Notes: generated from the sequence alone by a model not told the origin. 64,000 nucleotides of DNA from Limnobacter olei (GCF_029087225.1 NZ_JARFJD010000007.1:1-64000), one strand, 5' to 3'. Shown: positions 15,273-24,694, counted from the stretch's first letter. A program made the numbers and translations.

Positions 15273-15309
15273 ACAACCCTCCGCCTGCCGCGTTCTGTTC
15301 AGGAGAGTA

Positions 15310-15335
15310 TTCGCCGGATTTCACCGAAAGGTTAC
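15310..15335 (-). promoter_or_regulatory. ECF sigma-F-type promoter of the DUF1223-msrB-msrA operon
   Basis: On the minus strand GTAACC (15330-15335) is followed after exactly 16 bp by CGAA (15310-15313). This is the GTAACC-N16-CGAA pattern described for SigF/EcfF-type ECF factors that switch on msr genes under oxidative or hypochlorite stress in several proteobacteria. The site is 38 bp before the DUF1223 start, the right place for a promoter. Confidence 0.7.
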
Positions 15336-15494
15336 ATCGCGACTCCTAGCAAATTCTGCGATTGTTAACAAGTGTGGCAAGTCCTGTGGCTACTCCGACT
15401 AAGTGACCCGTGGGTAATTTACTTACCCTGTTAGAGTTAACCAGCCTCGACAAACCAAGTGTTGAGGCCAATTTCATAAAAACAGGAGAATGGG

Positions 15495-16541
15495 ATGAAA
15501 TTAAAAGCCTTGCTCGCGTCAGCCTTGCTGACCACTACCTTTGCCGTACACGCTCAAGACAAACCCGTGGTGCAGTTCATTGCTACGGGAGGCACCATTG
15601 CCATGAAAATTGATCCAGTGAAAAACGCACCCGTGCCGGCCATTTCAGGCGAAGACCTTTTGGCCACCGTGCCGGATGTGGGTAAGTACGCCAACATTCA
15701 GGTCAAGAGCTTGTCCAATGTGCCTTCTGACTATATGGACCCGCCACGTTGGGTACAGTTGACCAAGGAAGTTAATGCAGCCTTGGCTCGTCCTGAGGTT
15801 GCCGGTGTGATTGTTTCTCATGGTACCGATACGCTTGAGGAAACAGCATTTTGGTTGGACCTCACCGTGCGTTCAGATAAACCAGTGGTGTTGATCGGGG
15901 CGCAGCGAAATGCGTCGTCTTCTGATTTTGACGGCCCTCGCAATTTGCTGAATGCAGTGCGCATCGCCGTGGATGCACAGTCCAAAAACAAGGGCGTGAT
16001 GCTGGCCATGAATAATCAGATCAATGCTGCGCGTTACGTGACCAAAACCCACACTCAGAATGTTGAAACCTTCCAAAGCGGTGCGTTTGGTTTGATTGGT
16101 GAGGTTTACCCAGACCGTGTCATGTACGCCACCACACCGCTGCGTCGCCAAACATTTCAGCTGGTAGATGGTCCCATGCCTGAAGTAGAAATTGTCGCCA
16201 TGTATGGCGGTGCCACAGGTGCGGCTTTGCGCAATGCAGTTGATCGTGGTGTGAAGGGCATTGTGGTTCAGGCGTTGGGTATGGGCAATATGAACGTACC
16301 CATGTTTGAAGCGGTTCAATATGCCTTGTCGAAGAATGTACCCGTGGTGATCTCTACTCGAGTTCACCAAGGCCGCGTGATGGCGAACTACGGTTTTGTG
16401 GGCGGTGGTAAAACTACATTTGACGCGGGTGCAATTATGGCCGACGACTTGTCGCCTCAAAAAGCACGTATTTTGCTGATGCTGGCGATGCAATCGGGCA
16501 TTAACAAAAAGGCTGACTTGCAGCCTTTGTTTGACCGATAA
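15495..16541 (+). CDS. ansB: Periplasmic type II L-asparaginase
   Basis: The 348-residue enzyme hydrolyses L-asparagine to aspartate and ammonia. After a signal peptide (to VHAQDK) the first active-site motif ATGGTIA is at 30-36 with the nucleophile T34. The second, SHGTDTLEET, is at about 108-117. The block LIGAQRNASSSDFDGPRNL is typical of the family. Length fits bacterial type II enzymes. ATG 15495 is preceded by AGGAGA. It stands alone, divergent from the msr operon. Some activity on glutamine is usual in this family. Confidence 0.93.
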   Translation: MKLKALLASALLTTTFAVHAQDKPVVQFIATGGTIAMKIDPVKNAPVPAISGEDLLATVPDVGKYANIQVKSLSNVPSDYMDPPRWVQLTKEVNAALARPEVAGVIVSHGTDTLEETAFWLDLTVRSDKPVVLIGAQRNASSSDFDGPRNLLNAVRIAVDAQSKNKGVMLAMNNQINAARYVTKTHTQNVETFQSGAFGLIGEVYPDRVMYATTPLRRQTFQLVDGPMPEVEIVAMYGGATGAALRNAVDRGVKGIVVQALGMGNMNVPMFEAVQYALSKNVPVVISTRVHQGRVMANYGFVGGGKTTFDAGAIMADDLSPQKARILLMLAMQSGINKKADLQPLFDR

Positions 16542-16556
16542 GTTGTAGCAATTCGT

Positions 16557-17255
16557 TCAGGCGATGTGAGCCACTGGAAATGTCATCTGAAACTGGGTGA
16601 TTTCCAGTGCGGTGACCACATCGCCAATGTCTATATCGGGAAAGGCATTGCCCAGGTTTTGCAACACATGCACGTTTGCAAAACGGGCTTTGCCTTTCGC
16701 ACTTGGGCTGTATAAAAATTCCTGACCTTGCCAGCGTTGGCCCAAGGTTTTCATGAAACCTGGCACCAAACCCGTGTTGATCGGAAAAGAAAAGCCCTTG
16801 CCCCGATAAGCCAGGTCAAATTGAGGGATGCCATCTTGATGCAGGCTGATTTCCTGCAGATTTTCCGGGCCCTGTGCAACATCGAAGTTGCACAGGTTTT
16901 TCGGAATGCCCCAATTGATTCGACCATTTTTCACACTGCTTGCACTGCTCACCACAATGTTGCTGATGGTCAACAGGCGTTTGCTCCCCAGCTTTTCGCT
17001 GAATTGCGCCGTGCCAGGAATGTATAGCAGCTCTTTGTAAGGGCCTGCATTGGAGTGCGTGTAGTCCACATACATCAACACGCTGACCGGGCTTTTTAAG
17101 GTGTCGCGAATGTCCAGTGGAATGCGGGTGTCAGCCATCAGCTTTTCAGCTTTGCTGCGCATGACCACAATCAGGCCTTTACCGTTGAGTGTCCAAGGCG
17201 CAGGCACTTCTTCAAGACCTGCGAACTCGTCAATGGTTGGATCAACTGAATTCAA
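16557..17255 (-). CDS. Acetoacetate-decarboxylase-like protein
   Basis: The 232-residue protein resembles the acetoacetate decarboxylase superfamily: MYVDYTHSNAGPYKELLYIP, the GIPKNL segment at about 116-121, and a beta-rich second half with GFSFPINTGLVPG. In true decarboxylases a Lys in G-x-P-K-K forms a Schiff base next to a second Lys; here the second is Asn, so the reaction may differ. No better start than TTG 17255 is visible; it lies 3 bp after the stop of the VOC gene. It is last in the nine-gene leftward operon. Confidence 0.65.
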   Translation of the reverse strand: MNSVDPTIDEFAGLEEVPAPWTLNGKGLIVVMRSKAEKLMADTRIPLDIRDTLKSPVSVLMYVDYTHSNAGPYKELLYIPGTAQFSEKLGSKRLLTISNIVVSSASSVKNGRINWGIPKNLCNFDVAQGPENLQEISLHQDGIPQFDLAYRGKGFSFPINTGLVPGFMKTLGQRWQGQEFLYSPSAKGKARFANVHVLQNLGNAFPDIDIGDVVTALEITQFQMTFPVAHIA

Positions 17256-17258
17256 GCT

Positions 17259-17627
17259 TTAGCCCATCTTGAAAATATTCATCTTGTGCCCGTCGGGTGT
17301 GCGAAAGTAAGCGGCATAAAAGCCGGGCATGCGTTCACCCGGTGCGCCTTCACAGGTACAGCCCAGTGTTTTTGCATGGGCATAAAACGCGTCAACCTGG
17401 GCACGGTCCTTGGCGGTCAGTGCCACCATGGTGCCATTGCCTACGGTTGCCGCCTGGCCGTTGGCAGGCTTTAGCAATCCAATAAAGGGACTTGCCATGC
17501 TGGTGCCCCAAAAAATGCCATGTGGCAGTTCCAGAATTCGTTTCGCACCGAGGGGGGCAAACAACTTGTCAAAATATTCGCCGCTTTTGGGCAGATCGTT
17601 GGTGCCTAAAGTAATGTATCCAATCAT
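17259..17627 (-). CDS. VOC-family (glyoxalase-like) protein
   Basis: The 122-residue protein is a single vicinal-oxygen-chelate domain: it starts MIGYITLGTNDLPKSGEYFD, the usual first strand and helix, and ends GFYAAYFRTPDGHKMNIFKMG. Members are metal-dependent dioxygenases, lyases or binding proteins, and the sequence does not say which. ATG 17627 has GGAGAA upstream; the longer frame lacks a site. It lies 34 bp after the amidohydrolase gene in the operon. Confidence 0.85.
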   Translation of the reverse strand: MIGYITLGTNDLPKSGEYFDKLFAPLGAKRILELPHGIFWGTSMASPFIGLLKPANGQAATVGNGTMVALTAKDRAQVDAFYAHAKTLGCTCEGAPGERMPGFYAAYFRTPDGHKMNIFKMG

Positions 17628-17661
17628 CGTACTTCTCCGTGGATTCTCTGTTTTTAAGTGT

Positions 17662-19410
17662 TCAGGTTTTTGCTGGCAGGAATTGCCCGTAACCCATTTT
17701 TTTGCCGAGCTCGGGCACAACGGCCTCGTTCTCGACTGCTATCTTGCCATTAATCAGCACGTGTTTGACAACACCTGGGTTGCGGTTTACCAAACGTTGC
17801 AAGCCGAAGTTTTCCATGTCGCCCCAAGTGACCTGTTCCAGATTCTGACCTAGTGCATCCGGGTTTAACACCACCAAATCTGCGCGGTCACCGACCCGAA
17901 TTTTTCCAGCCTCAATGCCCAGCCAATCGGCTTGTTCACCAGTCAATCGCCACACCGCATGTTCCATGCTCATGATGGGTTTGCCTTCCTCAATGGTTTC
18001 CTTGACCAGTTTCAGGAAGCGCAGGGGCAGGTTGTAAAAGGCCATGTTGCGAATGTGCGCACCCGCATCACTAAAGGTGATCAAGGTGTGTTTGTCTTGC
18101 ACCAGTTCGCGGATAACCTCGCGCTTGTGATTACCCACCGTGGTGTACCAGCGCAACTGGCGACCAAACTGAACCACCAAGTCGAGGAACAAATCGACCA
18201 CATGCACTTTGCGGGCGCGGGCCACCTCATCAAAGTTTTTGCCTACCAAATTGGCATCGGGGCATTCAAGAATAATCGCATCACCGAAATCACGCTGCCA
18301 TACGCGCGGGCTGAGTTTTTGCCCGTAAAACTTGCGGAACTGGCGGCGGTAATCCTCGTTTTGAAGCAGGCTGTTGCGCTCTACTTGGGTTCGCAGGTCC
18401 AGTGCCATTTCACCAGCACCGAACTCCTCAAAAAAAACTACATCAATACCATCGGCGTAAACAGTGAAGGGTGTGGGCAGTAATTGCCAGCGGAATGCCC
18501 CGCCTAGCCAGTTCACCACACGGCTTGAAATTTGCGCCATGGGGCGAACGGTTTTATTGCCCTTTAAATCGATGAGCGCAATTAGTGTGGTTTTTAGTGG
18601 TTTGCGAATCCAGCCCAGTGTTTCAATCAGGTATTCAAAAATTTGCAGCGGGTTGGCTGCGTTGGGAGCACCCTGGTGCACACGGCGGTATTTGCGCAAA
18701 ATTTTATTCAGGCGGCGAAGTTCACCCCAGCGTGCATAGGTACTGGGCAGGCTTTTCGACCAGGCGCGATCGCCATCAATTTTGTCCCACTTCAGACACA
18801 TGGTTGAAAGGCCCAGAAAACCCGCTTCCATAGCCTCGGTCAGCGTGGCTTCCATTTGCTGCATTTGCGCTTCAGTCGGCTTGATTTTGCGGTCAGTCGA
18901 ATCCAACAAACCCATGGTGCCCACACGCAAATCGCTGTGGCCCAGAAATGAAATCAGGTTGGGGCCCAAAGGTTGTTTTTGCACAAACTCAACCCATTCG
19001 CGAGGTGTATTCCAGGTTTTTTTCTCTTGAAGAATGGGCAAGACCTTTTCACGCGGCACGGTTTCCACACGCGTGAAAATGTCGGATGCATCTTCGGCTT
19101 CGCTGCAAATCATGCTGAGCGAGCAACTGCCCACCAGCACAGTGGTTACACCGTGGCGAACCGATTCAGACAGGCTGGGTGCAACGATCATTTCTGCATC
19201 GTAGTGGGTGTGGGTATCCAGAAAGCCAGGGGTAATCCAGTGGCCGAAGGCATCAATCACTTTGGGCGTGCCTTGGTATTGCAAAGGTCTTTCACTGACT
19301 GCGGCAATGCGTCCGTCCTTGATCCCAATGTCGCGAAGGGCCGATGGGCCCCCAGTGCCATCGAAATAGCGTCCACCTGTGATGACTAAGTCGAAGGTCG
19401 AGGCTGTCAT
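17662..19410 (-). CDS. Amidohydrolase of the N-acyl-D-amino-acid deacylase type
   Basis: The 582-residue cytoplasmic protein has the amidohydrolase layout. An N-terminal beta part has DLVITGGRYFDGTGGP, the metal motif HTHYD is at 67-71, HGVTT follows, and late in the chain come DAGAH (about residue 460) and GDRADLVVLNPDAL. This is the pattern of D-aminoacylases (amidohydrolase family 3), which cleave N-acyl amino acids; the true substrate is unknown. ATG 19410 is preferred since TTGGAG precedes it. It lies in the middle of the nine-gene leftward operon and may open an amide bond in the pathway. Confidence 0.85.
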   Translation of the reverse strand: MTASTFDLVITGGRYFDGTGGPSALRDIGIKDGRIAAVSERPLQYQGTPKVIDAFGHWITPGFLDTHTHYDAEMIVAPSLSESVRHGVTTVLVGSCSLSMICSEAEDASDIFTRVETVPREKVLPILQEKKTWNTPREWVEFVQKQPLGPNLISFLGHSDLRVGTMGLLDSTDRKIKPTEAQMQQMEATLTEAMEAGFLGLSTMCLKWDKIDGDRAWSKSLPSTYARWGELRRLNKILRKYRRVHQGAPNAANPLQIFEYLIETLGWIRKPLKTTLIALIDLKGNKTVRPMAQISSRVVNWLGGAFRWQLLPTPFTVYADGIDVVFFEEFGAGEMALDLRTQVERNSLLQNEDYRRQFRKFYGQKLSPRVWQRDFGDAIILECPDANLVGKNFDEVARARKVHVVDLFLDLVVQFGRQLRWYTTVGNHKREVIRELVQDKHTLITFSDAGAHIRNMAFYNLPLRFLKLVKETIEEGKPIMSMEHAVWRLTGEQADWLGIEAGKIRVGDRADLVVLNPDALGQNLEQVTWGDMENFGLQRLVNRNPGVVKHVLINGKIAVENEAVVPELGKKMGYGQFLPAKT

Positions 19411-19474
19411 GTTTGTCTCCAATTCTCATTTTTTTCAAATGTAACAAGAAATCTTGTCGAATTGGAAAAAACTT

Positions 19475-20542
19475 TCATCGTCGGTCGTAAATCACCTCTT
19501 TGCTGCCCGTAGGAAGGCTGATGAAATCACCATCTTCCCCGATGCGGAAGGGCCCTTTGAACACATCGGGTGCCTTGCCCAGGAATATTTCCCGCAAGGG
19601 TGGTAGTGGCAAGGGTGGCACAATGTGGCTTAACACCACATGTCTAACCCCGGCCTCTTGAGCCAATACAGCCACATCTAGTGGGGTGGCGTGGTAATTG
19701 GGAATATCCGAGAAAATTTTGGCCAATTTGCTTCGATTGTTCTTGATGGCGGTCTCTTGCAAGCGGGCCACCAATTCGGGGCTCAGTGCTTCGTGCACCA
19801 AGAGGTCGGCGTTGCGGGCAGCGTCTTTTACTTGCGCATCGCTGGTGGTGTCACCACTTAGCACCACGGTTCGGCCTTTGTAAGTGATTCGATAACCGAC
19901 CGCCGGGTTGATGGGCTGGTGATTCACTGCAAAAGCGTCTATCTGTAAATCGGGCAGTTGCAGTACGGTGGTGTAGATTCCTTTTTGTACTGTGAATTCA
20001 TTCACATCGGCACCCGCCAGTTCGGGCGGCATGGTTGCCTCGCCATGGTGCGCGGTGCGGTAACCCGTGTCTTGTTGGTAAGCCGTTTCAAAACCCTTCA
20101 TCACCTTTTGAATTCCACTGGGGCCATGCACAGTTAATTTTTGCCCGGCGGTGTGTTGCGCCCAACGGGTCATGAGTACCTCGCCAAGACCGTCAATGTG
20201 GTCCGAGTGAAAATGCGTTATAAACACGCCCTTGAGTTGACCGGTGGAGAATCCCATGGTGGAAATCTGTTTCGCTGCTGCGCTGCCTGCATCGAATAAA
20301 AACATGTCCTTGCCTGCGATGACCAAAGTGCAGGGCGCTGCCCGATCGGGGTCGGGGAAGGGCGAACCTGTTCCACACAGCCCAACATGCAAGCCGTCGC
20401 TGAGCGCAGCGATTGGGTCTTGCATGCGTTTGCTGGCCACTTTCTCGATCATGGCCAAGGTGATCTCGTGGCGCTGAACGTAAGCCACAGCGGCACCTGC
20501 GGCGATTAGAACGACAGCGCCAATCATCAGTTTCTTGACCAT
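19475..20542 (-). CDS. Membrane-anchored MBL-fold hydrolase
   Basis: The 355-residue protein has one N-terminal membrane helix (about 4-21) and a metallo-beta-lactamase domain. The zinc motif THFHSDHIDG is at 109-118, with later ligands in SGDTTSD and SHIVPP. CGTGSPFPDPDRAAPC resembles RNase Z-like and arylsulfatase-like MBL enzymes. The helix would place the domain in the periplasm. The substrate is unknown. The gene lies 12 bp after the DUF3604 gene. Confidence 0.85.
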   Translation of the reverse strand: MVKKLMIGAVVLIAAGAAVAYVQRHEITLAMIEKVASKRMQDPIAALSDGLHVGLCGTGSPFPDPDRAAPCTLVIAGKDMFLFDAGSAAAKQISTMGFSTGQLKGVFITHFHSDHIDGLGEVLMTRWAQHTAGQKLTVHGPSGIQKVMKGFETAYQQDTGYRTAHHGEATMPPELAGADVNEFTVQKGIYTTVLQLPDLQIDAFAVNHQPINPAVGYRITYKGRTVVLSGDTTSDAQVKDAARNADLLVHEALSPELVARLQETAIKNNRSKLAKIFSDIPNYHATPLDVAVLAQEAGVRHVVLSHIVPPLPLPPLREIFLGKAPDVFKGPFRIGEDGDFISLPTGSKEVIYDRR

Positions 20543-20554
20543 GTTTGTTCCTGC

Positions 20555-22897
20555 TTATTGTTTGTTGTTTATTGCCTGTTTAGGGCTTTCTACCCAAATC
20601 GGTGAGCTCCAGGCGCGTTCCTGCTGGGTAATGAAACGGAAGTCTCCTCGGAAATTTCCAGGTTCACCTTCAATGCGACAACAACCTTCAAACCCTGCAA
20701 AACCACTTTGTGCGGAAAACAGGCCATTGCCGGGTTGTAGCGCCTCGCATTGCACGCCTTTGGCTGTACACATTTTTGTGGTCCAGCGACAGGAGTTGTT
20801 TTCAAGTGCGCGCGCATAGTAGCTGGCACCTGTGCTGGCCTGGTATTGGGTGTCATGAAACACCGCACACATTTGTTCCGGGCCTTGTTGCTGAATGCTG
20901 CAATCGGAATTGGGCTGCGGCGCGTTGGCATTCTCAGCCAGTTTCAAAACCTGCTGCCTCAGGTCGCCCTTTGAATCGGCCCAGGTTTTAATCAACTCAA
21001 GCCGTTGCAGGGGTACACCGGCTTCCTCGCCGCCCGGGTCTTGAATGGCGTAGGCCACAATGTAGGGGCCCTTGTTTTTTACTTCCAGTGTGCCACCCAT
21101 GGGTACACCTTCCACCAAACCTTCTTCGATCGGGCTGGCACCTGCGGCCAATTGTTCGCAAATATTGCTGGGGAAGGGTTTGCTGGAGGCCAGTGTACGA
21201 ATGCGCATACGCGAGCCCGAGGTTGCAAAAGTCTCTCTGCGTTTCAGTGCGGCGAATATTTCCTTTCGTGTATTTTCTCGCGCCCACACGCCCGCCAGTC
21301 CGCCCGGTGTGAAATTGGATGCCACCGGGTTGAAGACGCGTTCTTCGCAGTTGTTGGGGTCTGCGGCCGATTCGGTGCTAAATGGCAATTTAAAGCCGGT
21401 GATGGAGTCGGTGGGCAATGGCCGCTGCTTGCATTCCCAGTTGCCCAAGGCCTCATGGGGTTCATCATCCAGCACACCGCCATGGCCCGAGTTTTTCGAA
21501 AATTTGGTTTTGTCGGTGTTGCCTGCGATGCCGTTGTGCGTATCGCTTGAGCCAATAAAACCATATTGATAAGGGTTCACCCCCAGCTTGCGTGCAATCG
21601 CACTGCCTTCCGGCAATACGTTACGGGCGTAATCCAGTGGGGCTGTACAATCGGCCGGGGTTGAGCCGCCAATGTCGCTGCCCGTGCATTCGCTGGCAGC
21701 GTGAATGCTTTTTCCTGTGCCTTGTAGCCGGTTGACCTGGCAAAACAGCGGGTCGTTGGCAGTGCCCTTGCACACCTTGGCGCATTCAGCAGGGTCGTCT
21801 GAATTGCCTTTGCACAGGGTTTTCCATTCTTCAAATCCGCAACCCGATTCCTCGCCGCCAGTCAGTCCTTTGTTAAACCCGGTGATGCATTCGCTGGCCC
21901 CCTTGTGCTGAACAATCTCGAACAAACGGTCAAGGGTGTTGCGCAACGTGGCATCAGCCAACGTCAGTGTGGTGTTGTTTCTGGCCAATGGTAGGCCAGT
22001 ATCCGGCTGGCGTACACGGGCAAAACGCCCATCGCTTTGGTTGGTGCTGTGGGGAATGGTTACAACATCACAACCCTCTACATCGAGGCATTCGGTTTTC
22101 AGTCGATCAAACAAACCCCATTCATCGTTGGTGTTGTCGGTGGTGGGAATGGGTGGAATTGAACTGATCACATCGGCTGGTACTTTGGTGCCTTCGAAAA
22201 TGACATTTCGATGCAGCACCTGGCCGCCTTTGTTGGATGAGAATTCATAACCATTGAAGGTGGTGAATTTGCAGGGCTGGTTTTCAGCATTCGCGATAGC
22301 CTGTATTTCTTCCCAGGTTCGCGTGCTTGGCACCCGGCTGCCTGCACTGGTGACCAGTTGCAGGTACAAAGGCACATTGCCGGTGATGAACACAGAGACG
22401 TTGTCACGAATTATTTGCCCCAGGGCACTGCAAGCGGGATTGGTGCCTGCTGGAACATTGCCCTGAAGCTCGCAAATATTGACAAAGGTGCCCAGTTGTT
22501 CGGCATGTTCAGTGACGGCTGCAAAATCCAGTGGGCGGCCAATATTGATTTGCCGCATGGGTGTATCCGGGTCTTCGCCGGATGGTAAAAATGCATTCTC
22601 ACCTTTGGCAAATTGGTATGCTTCTCGAGGCCCATTGATAGAATTGAAGAAATAAGCGTCAAACGACAGTTTGGTGTGAATGTGTAAATCACCAAAAAAA
22701 GCCTGCTTCCTCACGCTGCTGCCCACACATTCCACATCTTCCGGGCGCTCTGCGGGGCTTACCGTAGTGGGTGTATCTGTTTGGGCCACATTGGTGTCGC
22801 TGGAGTTCAGGCAGGCCGAGAGGCTCAGTGCGAGAAGGGCCGGGATCAACAGGTGCGTTGGCAATAATCTGCGCACAACGGTGCAGTGTTTATACAT
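20555..22897 (-). CDS. DUF3604 lipoprotein (PHP-like metal hydrolase)
   Basis: This 780-residue protein starts with a lipoprotein signal (LSLSAC, lipidated C29) and then has the PHP-like motif FGDLHIHTKLSFDAY at 68-82, with further histidines in TEHAEQLGTF, TIPHSTNQSD and SSDTHNG that fit a multi-metal site. DUF3604 proteins are widespread in marine and aquatic proteobacteria but have no assigned substrate. ATG 22897 is chosen because AAAGGA precedes it and the lipobox then fits; the open frame runs much further upstream inside the HupE gene. It overlaps the end of the HupE/UreJ gene by 8 bp. It would act in the periplasm. Confidence 0.88.
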   Translation of the reverse strand: MYKHCTVVRRLLPTHLLIPALLALSLSACLNSSDTNVAQTDTPTTVSPAERPEDVECVGSSVRKQAFFGDLHIHTKLSFDAYFFNSINGPREAYQFAKGENAFLPSGEDPDTPMRQINIGRPLDFAAVTEHAEQLGTFVNICELQGNVPAGTNPACSALGQIIRDNVSVFITGNVPLYLQLVTSAGSRVPSTRTWEEIQAIANAENQPCKFTTFNGYEFSSNKGGQVLHRNVIFEGTKVPADVISSIPPIPTTDNTNDEWGLFDRLKTECLDVEGCDVVTIPHSTNQSDGRFARVRQPDTGLPLARNNTTLTLADATLRNTLDRLFEIVQHKGASECITGFNKGLTGGEESGCGFEEWKTLCKGNSDDPAECAKVCKGTANDPLFCQVNRLQGTGKSIHAASECTGSDIGGSTPADCTAPLDYARNVLPEGSAIARKLGVNPYQYGFIGSSDTHNGIAGNTDKTKFSKNSGHGGVLDDEPHEALGNWECKQRPLPTDSITGFKLPFSTESAADPNNCEERVFNPVASNFTPGGLAGVWARENTRKEIFAALKRRETFATSGSRMRIRTLASSKPFPSNICEQLAAGASPIEEGLVEGVPMGGTLEVKNKGPYIVAYAIQDPGGEEAGVPLQRLELIKTWADSKGDLRQQVLKLAENANAPQPNSDCSIQQQGPEQMCAVFHDTQYQASTGASYYARALENNSCRWTTKMCTAKGVQCEALQPGNGLFSAQSGFAGFEGCCRIEGEPGNFRGDFRFITQQERAWSSPIWVESPKQAINNKQ

Positions 22898-23894
22898 AGC
22901 TGTGAATCCTTTCAAGCGTCCAATACAGAGCCGCACCGCCAATACACAGCGTAAGGGCATATTGGGCAAAGCGTGTGAAATTGGGCAGGTGGGTTTTTTC
23001 GAGCAGGGTGAATGTTGTGGCCAGCACGGTGACGATCCACAATTGGCCAATCTCGATACCCAGATTAAAAAGCAGCAAGGTGCTGAGAAGGGCGTCTTCC
23101 GGGAACCCCCGCTCTTCCATTGATAGGGCAAAGCCCGAGCCATGCAAAAGGCCAAAGGCAGCGATCAACAGCAGGTGAGACCAATTCGATGGTTGAGCAG
23201 GTTCTTTTCGCACCAGTTCCCAGGCAAGCCACAAGACGCTCAGTGCAATCCAGGCCTCGATCGCGCGAGTGGGCACTGCGATCCAGCCTAACACCAGCAA
23301 AGCCAGGGTCAGGCTGTGCCCCACGGTAAACAGTGTGAATTGCCCAATCAATTGCTTTGTATTTTGCTTCCGTTTTTTCCAAAGCAGGTAAAGCCCAGTA
23401 ACAAACAATACATGGTCCAAACCAAACACAATGTGTTCAATTCCGATGCTGAGATATTCCAGAGGCGGTGTTCTTTGGGTGTCGGTTCCCAATGAAATAC
23501 TGGCCTGTTTCGGTGTCAACACTGCGTGAACACGCTGACCTTGCTTTGGGCTAGCAAGAACAATGAGGTCGGGTGCAAGGCGGGTAAATCCGTTTGCAAT
23601 AATTTCATGTTCAGCCAATGCGCTGCTGCAAAAGAAATTGCCGCGTTGTATCAGTTCTGTGTTGCCTTCCCACTCCGTGCTGACATCGCGCAATTCACAG
23701 ACTGGCGCAAATTGAAAATCAATCGGAGGTATTTTGTCGTCTGAACCCACAGTGCGTTTGAATACAAACTGACCAGTTCCAGAGGCGCTTTCATGCACAA
23801 TCAATGCAGAAGTACCCATCTCATGTGCGTAGCCATTTTCTCCTGCACCCAGTAAACCGATGCAGAGCGCCCATGCAACAAGCAGCCTATTCAT
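22890..23894 (-). CDS. HupE/UreJ-family membrane protein
   Basis: The 334-residue protein has a signal peptide (to YAHEMG), a periplasmic N-terminal domain to about residue 145, and a C-terminal HupE/UreJ membrane domain with about six helices. That domain shows GIEHIVFGLDHVLF, FTVGHSLTL and LHGSGFALSM, with histidines inside the membrane segments. Related HupE/UreJ proteins transport nickel; this longer form has no proven role. It sits between a PpiC-type gene (4-bp overlap) and the DUF3604 gene (8-bp overlap). I recall this trio from other genomes, which suggests joint action, perhaps metal supply. Confidence 0.85.
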   Translation of the reverse strand: MNRLLVAWALCIGLLGAGENGYAHEMGTSALIVHESASGTGQFVFKRTVGSDDKIPPIDFQFAPVCELRDVSTEWEGNTELIQRGNFFCSSALAEHEIIANGFTRLAPDLIVLASPKQGQRVHAVLTPKQASISLGTDTQRTPPLEYLSIGIEHIVFGLDHVLFVTGLYLLWKKRKQNTKQLIGQFTLFTVGHSLTLALLVLGWIAVPTRAIEAWIALSVLWLAWELVRKEPAQPSNWSHLLLIAAFGLLHGSGFALSMEERGFPEDALLSTLLLFNLGIEIGQLWIVTVLATTFTLLEKTHLPNFTRFAQYALTLCIGGAALYWTLERIHSYV

Positions 23895-24694
23895 AGTGCT
23901 TCCTTGATGGTGTAGGTGGCGCGCAAGGCAGCCAGGCCTGCGTCGTTCACCGCCTCACGTTGGGCTGCAATCAGGTCGGACCGAAGTTGATTGCCTGCTT
24001 CTTCAAGCGTCATGGTGCGGCCCGCATTTTTCTGGTGCACCTTGAACAGGTGTACCCCAAGTGGCGATTGCACCGCTTGCGACCACTCGCCAATGGGCAA
24101 GTCAAAAATTGTTTCACTGGTGACAACACCAAATTCTTTGGTGATCCGTTCCCGGCTCAGTAACCCCGAACCTGTTTGCAAGGGAAAGGGGTCAGAAATG
24201 ATTTGTTGGCCTGCAAGTAAATCGTTGCGAGCAAGGCCTGCCTGATAGATAGCTTCGTCACCACGTTTGCCGCGGCTAAAGAAATGGTGGTCAAACACAA
24301 TGGTTTGCTCGGTTTGATAGCGTTGGGCGTTTTGTTCCAGCCAGGTTTGAAGCTGCGCGTCGGTGGGGGGGGCTATTGGGGTTATGTCCTCCAGCAGAAA
24401 GCGCATTTTTTGCACCACGCGACGCTTTACAATCAAATCGTCTTTTTCCAAACCCAACTTCAAGCCTTCCCGGTAAAGAATTTCTTCATCGATGTAGGTG
24501 GCCATGGCTTGCTCGTAGTTTGCAGAACCAGCGGCCGGTGTGCCTGCCTGTAGCACTTGTTCGCGCACAAAGGCCCGCTGTGCCTCGCTTACTACCAGTT
24601 CATTGTTGGCAGCCTGCTCGCCGCTGCGCCATTCTAGAACGCCGATCAGAATGGCCACTGCAACGAATCCAAGTACGGAATAGGAGGGTTTCAT
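23891..24694 (-). CDS. PpiC-type peptidyl-prolyl isomerase, membrane anchored
   Basis: The 267-residue protein has an N-terminal membrane anchor (about 5-22), a helical SurA-like part (RAFVREQVL to RRVVQKMRF) and a parvulin-like domain near 140-225 ending in SPLGVHLFKVHQK. It should work on the periplasmic side as a folding helper for the exported or membrane proteins encoded next to it. It overlaps the HupE gene by 4 bp and follows the SDR gene by 7 bp. Confidence 0.8.
   Translation of the reverse strand: MKPSYSVLGFVAVAILIGVLEWRSGEQAANNELVVSEAQRAFVREQVLQAGTPAAGSANYEQAMATYIDEEILYREGLKLGLEKDDLIVKRRVVQKMRFLLEDITPIAPPTDAQLQTWLEQNAQRYQTEQTIVFDHHFFSRGKRGDEAIYQAGLARNDLLAGQQIISDPFPLQTGSGLLSRERITKEFGVVTSETIFDLPIGEWSQAVQSPLGVHLFKVHQKNAGRTMTLEEAGNQLRSDLIAAQREAVNDAGLAALRATYTIKEAL

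Noticed and set aside
20555-23155. Longer start of the DUF3604 protein at 23155
   Set aside because: The added 86 residues lie in the HupE/UreJ coding region, have no ribosome site, and would bury the lipoprotein signal.
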